This document shows positions 44,481 to 52,352 of a DNA stretch of 64,000 nucleotides, one piece after another (position 1 is the first letter of the stretch; the number at the start of each line of letters is the position of its first letter). The notes beneath the pieces were generated by a model. The model searched no databases. It worked only from the letters and a program-made list of their open reading frames with translations, and was not told the DNA's origin. Origin of the DNA: Lactiplantibacillus songbeiensis (GTDB lineage: Bacteria > Bacillota > Bacilli > Lactobacillales > Lactobacillaceae). The position numbers were made by a program, and so were the translations under genes. The stretch is from contig NZ_BJDL01000024.1 of NCBI RefSeq assembly GCF_005405125.1, positions 1 through 64,000 of the forward strand, in the 5' to 3' direction.

Positions 44481-45662
44481 ATGCAAAGAGTACAAATTAC
44501 TGGTAATTCCCAACGGAAAGTTAAAGACGGCTATCCGTTATTAGTCCAAGATGACTTAAAAGAACCCAACATGAAGCTAACGGATGGCTCATTTGTGGCG
44601 TTAATGGCGAGTTCCCAATTTATGGGATACGCTTTAATTGCCAAGCACCGCCGGCAACTAGGCTGGGTGTTAAGCTTAGACGAAACCCAAACACCAACAA
44701 CTGATTATTTCCGTAAATTATTCAAGCAAGCCTTAATTCGGCGTGAAACGACCATGAATCCTAGCATGCCACAACGAGTTTTCAACGCGGCTGGTGATGG
44801 CTTAGGTGGGGTCACGATTGATCGTTATGACGATTATTATGTCTTTACTTGGTATGCTGAAGGCGTCTATCAACAACGAGAAATGATCTACGCGGCGTTT
44901 GAAACGGCCACTGATCATCAATTTAAAGGCATCTATGCCAAGTTACGTTTCAATGTTGAAGAAGCGAACCTAAAGAGTCAACTTGTGACTGGGACTGAAG
45001 CGCCAGAACCACTATTGGTGACTGAAGGCGATGTGACATATCCGGTTCACTTGCAAGATGACTTGACGACTGGACTACTACTCGATATGCGACCAATCCG
45101 TCAATGGTTGGCGAGTGCCGAATTACAAGGAAAGACCGTTTTGAACTTGTTCAGTCAAGAAAACGGGATTACCGCCGCTGCGGCCGTTGCTGGTGCTGCG
45201 AAGACGATTTCAATCGAAACCAATAAAAAGGGTGCTGCTGCTACTGCTGATCAATTAGCGATGAACAACATTGATCCGGATAAGCACGAAATTCGGGCAA
45301 TTGAGGTCACCAACTATTTGGACTATACGGCTAAGCATCATTTGAGCTATGACGTGGTTGTCGTGACGGCACCAACGTTTGCCCGGGTCAAGAAGCAAAA
45401 GTTCCAAGTGGCGACTGACTTAACCGACTTATTGGCCCAAGCTTTGCCAACTGTTCGGCGGGAAGGTCAATTAGTCGTTGCAACGACAGCGAACAACTTC
45501 TCATTGAAGAAGTTCCATGAAGCCGTTGATGATGCCTTCATCGGTAGTGATCGGACGTATACGGTGACAGAAACCTTCCGTTTGCCAACGGATTTTGTCA
45601 CCCGTAAGGCTTATGTTGCTAGCAACTATCTGAAAGTTTTAGTCTTGGACTTAGACAAATAA
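44481..45662 (+). CDS. RlmI-like class I SAM-dependent methyltransferase with altered active-site motif
   Basis: The 393-residue protein has an N-terminal PUA-like domain (about 1-75), an RlmI-type middle domain (GDGLGGVTIDRYDDYYVFTWYAEG) and a Rossmann methyltransferase domain (GLLLDMRPIR about 198, VLNLFSQENGITAAAA). RlmI enzymes make 5-methylcytosine in 23S rRNA. Where the family has a DPP(A/S)F catalytic motif, this protein reads VTAPTFARVKK (about 294). The GGFS part of the SAM-binding loop is also changed to ENGIT. Activity may be lost or altered. AGGAG precedes the ATG. A hairpin (45718-45748) follows. Confidence 0.8.
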   Translation: MQRVQITGNSQRKVKDGYPLLVQDDLKEPNMKLTDGSFVALMASSQFMGYALIAKHRRQLGWVLSLDETQTPTTDYFRKLFKQALIRRETTMNPSMPQRVFNAAGDGLGGVTIDRYDDYYVFTWYAEGVYQQREMIYAAFETATDHQFKGIYAKLRFNVEEANLKSQLVTGTEAPEPLLVTEGDVTYPVHLQDDLTTGLLLDMRPIRQWLASAELQGKTVLNLFSQENGITAAAAVAGAAKTISIETNKKGAAATADQLAMNNIDPDKHEIRAIEVTNYLDYTAKHHLSYDVVVVTAPTFARVKKQKFQVATDLTDLLAQALPTVRREGQLVVATTANNFSLKKFHEAVDDAFIGSDRTYTVTETFRLPTDFVTRKAYVASNYLKVLVLDLDK

Positions 45663-45898
45663 AGCTAGTTTTTAGCCATAAAAGTTTAAATTAAAAAAAT
45701 TTTTACGCTTCATTCAGGGACCGTTTTCATAAATTGGAAACGGTCCCTATCACTAAGAAAACGGATTCATGAAAATACAAGTATCTTAATATCACGCTGG
45801 TAACCGCAGTTTAGTGCTGGTAAAACGTTTACTTTCCTGTTAAAATTGTTTTTTGTCATTAGGCAGACAGAGAAAATAGAGAAATGAGGATTATTTTA

Positions 45899-46756
45899 AT
45901 GGGAATTCTAATTGCACTGATTCCGGCAATTGCATGGGGCAGTATCGGCTTAATTAGTGGTAAGATGGGCGGGACCGCTCGCCAACAAACCCTGGGAATG
46001 ACCATGGGTGCGCTATTATTTGGGATTGTCTTATGGTTGTTCGAACAACCAGCTTTAACCGCCGCCGTTTGGATGACCGGGATTATTTCCGGGTTATTCT
46101 GGAGTGTTGGTCAAGGGCAACAATTCACGTCGATGAAGGCCGTTGGAATTTCGCGGACAACACCGATTTCCACCGGGATGCAACTGGTCGCTAACGCGTT
46201 AGCCGGGGTGTTACTCTTTAATGAATGGCACGGCCGGATGTATTGGATTGGTTCCATTGCCGTCATCGTTTTGATTGGTGGGGCCGTCTTAACGTCATTG
46301 ACTGATCGGACTGATCCGAATCGTCGGACCTCTGAAAACTGGGGTGTCGGGATTCGGGCGTTGATCTTATCAACGATTGGTTACGCTGGCTACACGATCG
46401 TGGTACATTATGGGAACGTCAATGCCCAAGCAGTGGTGATGCCCCAAGCGGTGGGGATGTTAATCGGGGCGCTGATCTGGTCATTTAAGGACAAGCCTTG
46501 GACCGAAAAAGCGACTTATCGTAACTTGGTCACTGGGGTTGTCTGGGGTGTCGGGAACTTATTCATGTTCATGGCGATGGCTCAGATTGGTCAAGCGATT
46601 GCCTACTCTTTATCACAGATGGGAATCGTCATCTCAACTTTCGGGAGCATCTACTTATTAGGTGAGCATAAGACCAAACGCGAGATGGTGTATGTCGTCA
46701 TTGGCTCGATCTTAGTGATCGTCGGCGGGGTCGCCTTATCCTTGATGAAGGCTTAG
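45899..46756 (+). CDS. GRP/GlcU-family sugar permease
   Basis: The 285-residue protein has ten helices in two repeats, with the glucose/ribose porter pattern: IALIPAIAWGSIGLISGKMGG at the start, FWSVGQGQQFTSMKAVGISRTTPISTGMQL in the middle, and MAQIGQAIAYSLSQMGIVIST. These proteins take up glucose or ribose with H+ independently of the PTS. TGAGGA eight bases before the ATG at 45899 is the best start, rather than 45884. pgi follows 220 bases downstream after a terminator, so the two are adjacent in sugar metabolism but separately transcribed. Confidence 0.87.
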   Translation: MGILIALIPAIAWGSIGLISGKMGGTARQQTLGMTMGALLFGIVLWLFEQPALTAAVWMTGIISGLFWSVGQGQQFTSMKAVGISRTTPISTGMQLVANALAGVLLFNEWHGRMYWIGSIAVIVLIGGAVLTSLTDRTDPNRRTSENWGVGIRALILSTIGYAGYTIVVHYGNVNAQAVVMPQAVGMLIGALIWSFKDKPWTEKATYRNLVTGVVWGVGNLFMFMAMAQIGQAIAYSLSQMGIVISTFGSIYLLGEHKTKREMVYVVIGSILVIVGGVALSLMKA

Positions 46757-46811
46757 TAAAAGGTTTACTAGTAAATTAGTTAAATTATATGAGAATGACT
46801 TAAAAGTAGTC

Positions 46812-46853
46812 ATGACGCTGATAGCTAACGGTTATCAACGTCTTTTTTTATAT
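46812..46853 (+). terminator. Terminator after the sugar permease
   Basis: GACGCTGATA and TTATCAACGTC form the stem, followed by a seven-base T run. Confidence 0.8.
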
Positions 46854-46979
46854 AAATTTGCTTGTTTTTTACATAAATTACGAAAATTTACGAAAAAGGC
46901 GGGGGTAGCGCTTTTCATTCCGTTCGTTCGTATTGTATAATGTGAGTTGTTAAATATGTATAGAAAGAGGTAATAGTAA

Positions 46980-48329
46980 ATGGCACACATTTCATTTGAC
47001 AGCTCTAATTTAACTAAGTTCGTTCACGATAACGAACTTGGCGAAATGCAAGCTATGGTCACAGCTGCTGACAAGGAGCTGCGTGAAGGTACTGGCGCCG
47101 GAAATGATTTCCGCGGCTGGTTAAACTTACCAACAGATTACGACAAGGAAGAATTTGCCCGCATCAAAGCGGCTGCAAAGAAGATTCAATCAGACTCAGA
47201 TGTCTTGGTGGTAATCGGGATCGGTGGTTCATACCTCGGCGCTCGGGCAGCCATTGAATTCTTACATGAAACATTCTGGTCATCACTTTCACGTGAAGAC
47301 CGTAAATTCCCACAAGTTGTCTTTGCTGGGAACTCAATCTCATCTTCATACGTCAATGATTTAATTCATTTAATCGGCGACCGTGACTTCTCAGTTAACA
47401 TTATTTCAAAATCTGGGACGACGACTGAACCATCAATCGCTTTCCGGGTCTTCAAAGAAAAGTTAATTGCTAAGTATGGTGAAGAAGCAGCTAAGGGTCG
47501 GATCTTCGCTACAACTGATCGCAAGCGCGGTGCGTTGAAGCAAGAAGCTGACGCTGAAGGCTACGAATCATTCGTTATTCCTGATGACGTTGGTGGTCGT
47601 TTCACTGTCTTAACCCCAGTTGGTTTATTACCAATTGCTGTTTCAGGTGGCGACATCGATTCATTAATGAAGGGTGCTGCGGATGCTCAAGGTCAATACT
47701 CAGATGATGACTTGACCAAGAACGAAGCTTACCAATATGCTGCTTTCCGGAACATTTTATACCGGAAAGGTTACACCACTGAAATTCTTGAAAACTACGA
47801 ACCAAATATGGCGATGTTCTCAGAATGGTGGAAACAATTAATGGGCGAATCCGAAGGGAAAGACCAAAAGGGGATCTACCCATCATCAGCTAACTTCACG
47901 ACTGACTTACATTCATTGGGTCAATACATCCAAGAAGGTCGTCGTAACTTGATGGAAACTGTTGTTAAAGTTGACAACGCCACTAGTGACGTTGACATTC
48001 CTAAAGAAACCGAAAACCTTGATGGCTTGAAGTATCTTGAAGGTAAGACAATGGCTCAAGTTAACACCAAAGCCTTTGAAGGGGTTATTATGGCCCACGT
48101 TGATGGCGGTGTGCCTAACATGGTCATTAACATCCCTGGTCAAGATGCCTATACTTTAGGCTACATGATCTACTTCTTCGAAGCTGCAGTTGCTATTTCT
48201 GGTTATTTGAACGGGATCAACCCATTCAACCAACCAGGTGTTGAAGCTTACAAGAACAATATGTTTGCTTTACTTGGCAAGCCTGGCTATGAAGATTTAA
48301 CTAAGGAATTAACTTCCCGTCTTAAATAA
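46980..48329 (+). CDS. pgi: Glucose-6-phosphate isomerase
   Basis: This 449-residue cytoplasmic enzyme interconverts glucose 6-phosphate and fructose 6-phosphate. The SIS-fold phosphate-binding segments are visible ([37 protein letters not shown]), together with the PGI signature [21 protein letters not shown] and the C-terminal [17 protein letters not shown], which contains a catalytic Lys. Codon use is strongly optimised (TTC, GAA, AAG, GGT), as for highly expressed glycolytic genes. AAGAGG precedes the ATG. It is monocistronic, ending at a terminator. Confidence 0.97.
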   Translation: MAHISFDSSNLTKFVHDNELGEMQAMVTAADKELREGTGAGNDFRGWLNLPTDYDKEEFARIKAAAKKIQSDSDVLVVIGIGGSYLGARAAIEFLHETFWSSLSREDRKFPQVVFAGNSISSSYVNDLIHLIGDRDFSVNIISKSGTTTEPSIAFRVFKEKLIAKYGEEAAKGRIFATTDRKRGALKQEADAEGYESFVIPDDVGGRFTVLTPVGLLPIAVSGGDIDSLMKGAADAQGQYSDDDLTKNEAYQYAAFRNILYRKGYTTEILENYEPNMAMFSEWWKQLMGESEGKDQKGIYPSSANFTTDLHSLGQYIQEGRRNLMETVVKVDNATSDVDIPKETENLDGLKYLEGKTMAQVNTKAFEGVIMAHVDGGVPNMVINIPGQDAYTLGYMIYFFEAAVAISGYLNGINPFNQPGVEAYKNNMFALLGKPGYEDLTKELTSRLK

Positions 48330-48347
48330 TAAATTAGCAAATTAATT

Positions 48348-48397
48348 AAAACGTTCCTAGAATTGGGCATTAAGCCGATTTTAGGAGCGTTTTTTTG
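48348..48397 (+). terminator. Terminator of pgi
   Basis: ACGTTCCTAGAATTGG pairs with CCGATTTTAGGAGCGT (imperfect), followed by seven T residues. Confidence 0.8.
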
Positions 48398-48455
48398 TTT
48401 GAACGGTATAATAGAGCATGATATCATTGTGAATTGGTATCTTGCCACTTTGGTT

Positions 48456-48565
48456 GGACCATAATCGGCTGGAACGTGGTGGTCGCGTTTTTGAGCCAAA
48501 AGGCGGTCTCAAAAGCCAGGCCCCCATCGACTAAGTGAAACGACACCACTAAGCCAATTATGGTC
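48456..48565. repeat. Family R2 fold-back repeat
   Basis: The arms GGACCATAATCGGCT and AGCCAATTATGGTCC pair over 15 bp with one mismatch. Compared with the copy at 7725-7825, both arms changed together (CAGAAT/ATTCTG there, CATAAT/ATTATG here). The rest of 48330-48724 contains no other gene. Confidence 0.8.
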
Positions 48566-48724
48566 CGCCCGACGTTAACTAACGGGTGACCATAAATAGC
48601 GATTGTTTATTTCAAAAGGGAGCATCGGGTTCTAGTGATGTAGAAGTTAATCAGCATGTGGATTGGTCATTAGCATTGTTGAAATATGAAAATTAAAAAA
48701 TAGTTTTTAAGGGGTGTTGAGTCA

Positions 48725-48916
48725 TTGAAAACATTGAATTTAGTTGAAAGCTTATTGATTGTGGCTGGCCTGATTGTGTTTGCGATTGGGAGTAAAGTGC
48801 CTAGTATCGATCAAGCTTGGCCGTGGTTGAAGTTTGTGGGGTTGATTTTGGTCTTTATTGTTGGACTAAGTGATGCTATTTATCGCTTGGTAACGCGGAA
48901 GTCGTTTTTAAAGTGA
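48725..48916 (+). CDS. Small two-helix membrane protein, 63 residues
   Basis: Two hydrophobic segments (LLIVAGLIVFAIGSKVP and LKFVGLILVFIVGLSDAIY) are joined by a short polar loop, with a basic end RKSFLK. AAGGGG lies ten bases before the TTG start. A bidirectional terminator follows. No family recognised. The reading frame, ribosome binding site and terminator support a real gene. Confidence 0.65.
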   Translation: MKTLNLVESLLIVAGLIVFAIGSKVPSIDQAWPWLKFVGLILVFIVGLSDAIYRLVTRKSFLK

Positions 48917-48958
48917 CTTAACGGTGACCTGGACCAGTACCAGTGCAGGTCACTAAAA

Positions 48959-49008
48959 AAATTCCAAGCATGATGAGCTAAACAGCTGATTATGCTTGGA
49001 ACTTCTTT
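48959..49008. terminator. Bidirectional terminator
   Basis: TTCCAAGCAT and ATGCTTGGAA pair perfectly around an inner AGCT stem, with A and T runs at the ends. It lies between convergent small genes. Confidence 0.85.
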
Positions 49009-49013
49009 TTTAG

Positions 49014-49286
49014 TTAAAGATTGAGTGCCAACGAATAGACGATAAAGCCCCCAACTAGCATCACAACAATGGCAATGACGATCCATAAAATGGTTAACGC
49101 GATTCGGCTGACCCGCTTTTGAATGTGCGAGTTGGCCGGTGAATGTTCGTGTTGTGCATTATAAAGGGAGGCATTCCCATTTTTGACCCAATCGGCACCA
49201 TGCTGGCCGTAAAAGGGGTTGATGTGGCGATCACCATGGCGGTAAGCGCGGCCATCGTGATTGGCTAACGGTTTGTAAAGTCGCAT
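49014..49286 (-). CDS. Hypothetical tail-anchored membrane protein, 90 residues
   Basis: A polar N-terminus rich in His/Arg/Gly/Asn (GRAYRHGDRHINPFYGQHGADW) is followed by one long hydrophobic segment near the C-terminus (about 62-85). GAGGA precedes the ATG by five bases. It lies 23 bases downstream of the 77-residue gene on the same strand and is probably co-transcribed. Function unknown. Confidence 0.65.
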   Translation of the reverse strand: MRLYKPLANHDGRAYRHGDRHINPFYGQHGADWVKNGNASLYNAQHEHSPANSHIQKRVSRIALTILWIVIAIVVMLVGGFIVYSLALNL

Positions 49287-49309
49287 CTTAGTCCTCTTTC
49301 TAGCGATTT

Positions 49310-49543
49310 TTAGCCCTTTTGAGCTTTGTAAGGAACCGCGTAGTTTTTAGGCGCGTCACTGGCTTTAGCATACTTCCAATGTCCAGACATTTTCTTTTCT
49401 AGCGGCGCATCCTTTTTGATACAAGTGAATCGGGATCCAACGGCATTTTCGATGATAAAGATACGGTTGAATTCATGCCGTGTTTGAACGATGTGGCAGT
49501 CTTCGTGATCAATCCCAAATACATCTTTGTAAACCAAATACAA
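49310..49543 (-). CDS. Hypothetical protein, about 77 residues
   Basis: The soluble basic protein contains VFGIDHEDCHIVQTRHEFNRIFIIENAVGSRFTCIKKDAPL. AAAGGAG lies three bases before the TTG at 49543 and nine bases before the TTG at 49537; the latter spacing is better, so the true protein may be two residues shorter. No family recognised. It precedes the tail-anchored protein gene in a likely two-gene unit. Confidence 0.6.
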   Translation of the reverse strand: MYLVYKDVFGIDHEDCHIVQTRHEFNRIFIIENAVGSRFTCIKKDAPLEKKMSGHWKYAKASDAPKNYAVPYKAQKG

Positions 49544-49692
49544 GATCTCCTTTGTTTTGACGTTTGAAACGGTTTAATAATTCTGATTCGCTAAGTTAAC
49601 TTAACGTTGTTAAACAATCTACACTACTATTATAAACCCGGAATGCCAAGCGTAAACCCTAATTTGTTCGGTAACTGTTGATTCAGATAACT

Positions 49693-49741
49693 GAAGAGCG
49701 TGGCAAAAGACTGGTTAGCCGGTCTTTTGCCACGCTCTTAG
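49693..49741. terminator. Terminator of the purine operon
   Basis: A perfect 17-bp stem, AGAGCGTGGCAAAAGAC with its complement, follows the phosphoribosyltransferase gene on the minus strand. The T-rich tail is short. Confidence 0.7.
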
Positions 49742-49753
49742 TGTTGAAAATAA

Positions 49754-50308
49754 TTATTTCTTGGTCGTAAATAACGGTAAGGGTGCCAGAAAGTCAATAT
49801 CGGTGCGTTTGGCCGCGTCGCCTTCTGCCAAGATAGCGATTTGACGGACAACGTTGGCACCAGCTTCCATGAGTAGCGTCTGGGCAGTCGCTAGGGAACC
49901 GCCACTACTAATGACATCGTCAACAATCACAACGCGTTTACCGTGAATTAAGGCCGCGTCAGTGCCGTCGAGGACCAATTCTTGGTCAGCACTGGTCGTA
50001 ATTGATTGTACTGGCGTGATTAATGGCATGCGCATATAGTCTTTGACGCTTTTACGGAGGACGATGAAGCGCGGGTGATGGGTCAGCTGGCTGAGGGCCT
50101 GAGCTAACGGAATGCCTTTGCTTTCCATCGTCACGAGGTAGTCAAAGTCGATGTTAGCGAGGTGCTGATTGAGTTGGTCAGCGGCGTAGGCGGTCAATTC
50201 GGCGTCACCAAGCAAGACAAAGGAAGCAATTGTGGTGGTGGCATTTAAGCTGATTAATGGTAATTGTCGGGTCAATGGGCCTAACGTTAAGGTATAAGTG
50301 GTCGACAT
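49754..50308 (-). CDS. Purine phosphoribosyltransferase (Apt/Xpt-like)
   Basis: The 184-residue type I phosphoribosyltransferase has the PRPP-binding loop VVIVDDVISSGGSLATA (about 126-142) and the upstream substrate segment DYLVTMESKGIPLAQALSQ, as in adenine and xanthine phosphoribosyltransferases. It converts a purine base and PRPP to a nucleotide. It is encoded two bases after a nucleobase permease on the same strand, so uptake and salvage of one base are coupled. Which purine is used is not clear from sequence. ATG at 50308. Confidence 0.85.
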   Translation of the reverse strand: MSTTYTLTLGPLTRQLPLISLNATTTIASFVLLGDAELTAYAADQLNQHLANIDFDYLVTMESKGIPLAQALSQLTHHPRFIVLRKSVKDYMRMPLITPVQSITTSADQELVLDGTDAALIHGKRVVIVDDVISSGGSLATAQTLLMEAGANVVRQIAILAEGDAAKRTDIDFLAPLPLFTTKK

Positions 50309-50310
50309 GA

Positions 50311-51387
50311 TTAAACTCCTAACCCCAATAATGGGAGAACAAATTTTAGCAGCGTCCCAGTTAATAGGCCGGTAAACGGATCAACAATGGCTGTCACAAC
50401 TAAGGTGATGCCAGCGATCGTACTGAGTGACCCATGCATCGCGGCGGTCGCATTTTCAGGAAATATGACGACTGCGCCAAGGATGAACAAAAAGCCAGCG
50501 ATTGAGGTACTCGGGACATATTGACCGACTTTAGGCAACCAGCCGAGTAAGAGGATAATTGCCATGATGACCATCATCAAAATACCGGCGATGACGGGTT
50601 CCGGCGCGCTAGCCGTGGCTGAGATAATCGTTTCGACTGGAGCGCCACCTAATAGACTGGTCCCAAAGTCGGCGAGGGCTTGGGTACTGGTCAAAAGATT
50701 TAAGTTAACCGGATTGGGCTTAAGGCCAGTCATTTGACCGGTGATCAAGCCGTAAGAAATGTTAGCGCCGATGTTCAGACAGGCCAAGCTGAGCGCGCCA
50801 CGTAAAATTTTAAGATTGAATTGTGGTTTGACGAGTTGAAGCTTTCGCGCCGTCACGTGAGCAGGTAATTGTTCATGGTAATGTTCAACCAAGACCGCGT
50901 ATAAACTAGTGCCAATCACGGAAATCGCAATGGTCCAAACGAGGTCCTTGGTTAAAACGTAGGTGATGACGGCCAAAGTAATCGAGAGCCAACCGCAGTG
51001 GCGGTTTTGCTTGGTCATCTGTAACGCCAGCTTGGCGAGCATAATACCAACGCCCGCCATCATGCCCCCCATAATCTGTGAGCCTAATAAGCTAACAATC
51101 TTGCTCAACGTGCCGGTCAGACCGATGACTAGCATGATGCTGGCACCAAATAAAATAATCGATGACCGTTCGCGGAGATTGTGACCTAGATGTCCGGTCA
51201 AGGCTAATGATTCAGCTTGAAATGAAATTGGTGCGACGGAACCGGTCATGCCGTTCACAATTGCGGCTAAGCCAAATGAAAAGCTAGTTGGAAAAACGGC
51301 GAACCCTAACGCCATGGCCATAATACCTTGAGGGATGCCGTTCAAGACGACTCCCACTGCTGCGAGTAAATCTGCTATCCAATGCAC
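50311..51387 (-). CDS. NCS2-family nucleobase permease
   Basis: The 358-residue protein has about 12 hydrophobic segments. Features of the xanthine/uracil/guanine permease family are GFAVFPTSFSFGLAAIVNGMTGSVAPISFQAESLALTG and a C-terminal TSLLGGAPVETIISATASAPEPVIAG, the site of substrate contact. It is shorter than the usual 420-450 residues but has no frameshift. The frame opens at 51426; the GTG at 51387 has GGGG eight bases upstream and is preferred. The operon with the phosphoribosyltransferase supports purine uptake. Two PurBox-like sites lie upstream. Confidence 0.8.
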   Translation of the reverse strand: MHWIADLLAAVGVVLNGIPQGIMAMALGFAVFPTSFSFGLAAIVNGMTGSVAPISFQAESLALTGHLGHNLRERSSIILFGASIMLVIGLTGTLSKIVSLLGSQIMGGMMAGVGIMLAKLALQMTKQNRHCGWLSITLAVITYVLTKDLVWTIAISVIGTSLYAVLVEHYHEQLPAHVTARKLQLVKPQFNLKILRGALSLACLNIGANISYGLITGQMTGLKPNPVNLNLLTSTQALADFGTSLLGGAPVETIISATASAPEPVIAGILMMVIMAIILLLGWLPKVGQYVPSTSIAGFLFILGAVVIFPENATAAMHGSLSTIAGITLVVTAIVDPFTGLLTGTLLKFVLPLLGLGV

Positions 51388-51462
51388 TATCTTCACCCCA
51401 TCATTCGTGATAATGCTAATATACAACTAATAGAATGATTTTAAAAGAAAAAATAGCGATAA

Positions 51463-51490
51463 AATACGAACTTATTAGTTTACGAACGAA
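51463..51490. promoter_or_regulatory. Candidate pair of PurR boxes
   Basis: AATACGAACTTATT and TTTACGAACGAAA lie on the plus strand with the CGAAC cores 16 bases apart, about 80 bases before the permease gene. PurBoxes of Bacillus and Lactococcus have the core CCGAAC; these keep CGAAC. Regulation by PurR is inferred from match, pairing and the operon's function. Confidence 0.4.
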
Positions 51491-51610
51491 AAAATGTTAA
51501 GAAATAAGACGTGAACATTTAGTGAAGTGGCTTTAAACAACTTAAATTATCAGATTTAGCAAGATTCATTATTAAAACGGTTGAAATGAGGTCATTGGGG
51601 TGATTGAAAC

Positions 51611-51664
51611 AACAAAAAAAGCTTTAACAAACACCGTCATAACGGTCTTTATCAAAGCTTTTTA
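51611..51664. terminator. Terminator downstream of tRNA-Glu
   Basis: AAAAAGCTTT and AAAGCTTTTT form the outer stem and ACCGT/ACGGT an inner one. It lies just beyond the tRNA gene on the minus strand. Confidence 0.8.
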
Positions 51665-51685
51665 AGTTCCCAAAATTTATCAGTA

Positions 51686-51758
51686 TCGCCCGCACGGGGA
51701 TCGAACCCGTAACTCCGCCTTGAGAGGGCGACGTCTTAACCAATTTGACCAGCGGGCA
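51686..51758 (-). tRNA. tRNA-Glu (anticodon CUC)
   Basis: The 73-base cloverleaf reads from TGCCCGC on the minus strand: D arm GTCAAATTGGTTAAGAC, anticodon stem TCGCC/GGCGG with loop CTCTCAA (anticodon CTC), variable AGTTA, and T arm with TTCGATC. The pattern is that of Firmicute tRNA-Glu. CCA is not encoded. The first acceptor pair is U1-G72 instead of G-C, which is unusual. It lies after the small membrane protein gene on the same strand. Confidence 0.9.
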
Positions 51759-51803
51759 AATTCAAATACCATCTTACCGAAAGATAGGACGCTTGTCAAT
51801 CGT

Positions 51804-52010
51804 TCATTTAGAATGCAGACGCATAATAGTGACGACACATAGGGCGATAAATAGAAATAGGCAATAGATAACACTACACCAAAAGACAAAGGTCAGCAGT
51901 TGCGGCAACAAAAAAGTCCGCATAACGGCAAGGCCAACTGCGGTAACGGCCCAGACGATTAATTGTTGTCGCAAGTGGTTGAACCACCGCGTTAATTCAT
52001 TTTGAGTCAT
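51804..52010 (-). CDS. Small membrane protein, 68 residues
   Basis: Two adjacent hydrophobic segments (IVWAVTAVGLAVMRTFLLPQLLTFVFW and CLFLFIALCVVTIM) follow a short polar start MTQNELTRWFNHLRQQ. AGGAAG lies nine bases before the ATG. It is located between tRNA-Glu and the island's tRNA-Gln insertion site. No family recognised; function unknown. Confidence 0.7.
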   Translation of the reverse strand: MTQNELTRWFNHLRQQLIVWAVTAVGLAVMRTFLLPQLLTFVFWCSVIYCLFLFIALCVVTIMRLHSK

Positions 52011-52125
52011 GATTCGTCACTTCCTCATAACTGTAGTTTGACGGTCTTAGCGACAAAATTCAAGTAATTTTCTGGTAATCCTTGACATGATTTCATCTTA
52101 AAGTTAAGATTGAATAGTTGTTTAT

Positions 52126-52198
52126 TGGGTATTCGCCAAATTGGTAAGGCAGCGGACTCTGAATCCGTAATTTACTGGTTCGAGCCCAGTATACCCAA
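52126..52198 (+). tRNA. tRNA-Gln (anticodon CUG), island integration site
   Basis: The 73-base cloverleaf has acceptor TGGGTAT/ATACCCA, anticodon loop CTCTGAA (CTG), and T arm ACTGG TTCGAGC CCAGT. CCA is not encoded. The 3' part of the gene is duplicated at 62101-62123 at the other end of the island, and the integrase gene starts its minus-strand end 155 bases away, so this is attL inside a regenerated tRNA. Confidence 0.95.
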
Positions 52199-52199
52199 T
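52177..52199. other. attL
   Basis: GGTTCGAGCCCAGTATACCC plus AAT, within tRNA-Gln. It matches attR at 21 of 23 positions, with the last 15 bases (CCCAGTATACCCAAT) identical. Confidence 0.9.
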
Positions 52200-52285
52200 T
52201 TTATAGTTTTCTAAGTCGTCAATGAGGTGCCTAATACCTCGTATGACGGCTTTTTTATTTCTTTAAAATTCAACAGCGTGTACCG

Positions 52286-52317
52286 TGGTGCAAACTTTTT
52301 GCACCATTTTTGCACCA
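52286..52317. other. Integrase arm-type sites, left end
   Basis: TGGTGCAAA at 52286 (inverted), and TTTGCACCA at 52298 and 52309. The same 9-mer occurs twice near the right end (62015 and 62027). Their position between att and the integrase gene at one end and beside attR at the other fits binding sites for the integrase N-terminal domain. Confidence 0.7.
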
Positions 52318-52352
52318 CGGGAACGTTAAAAGCTGGAATGTTACAAAAACAG

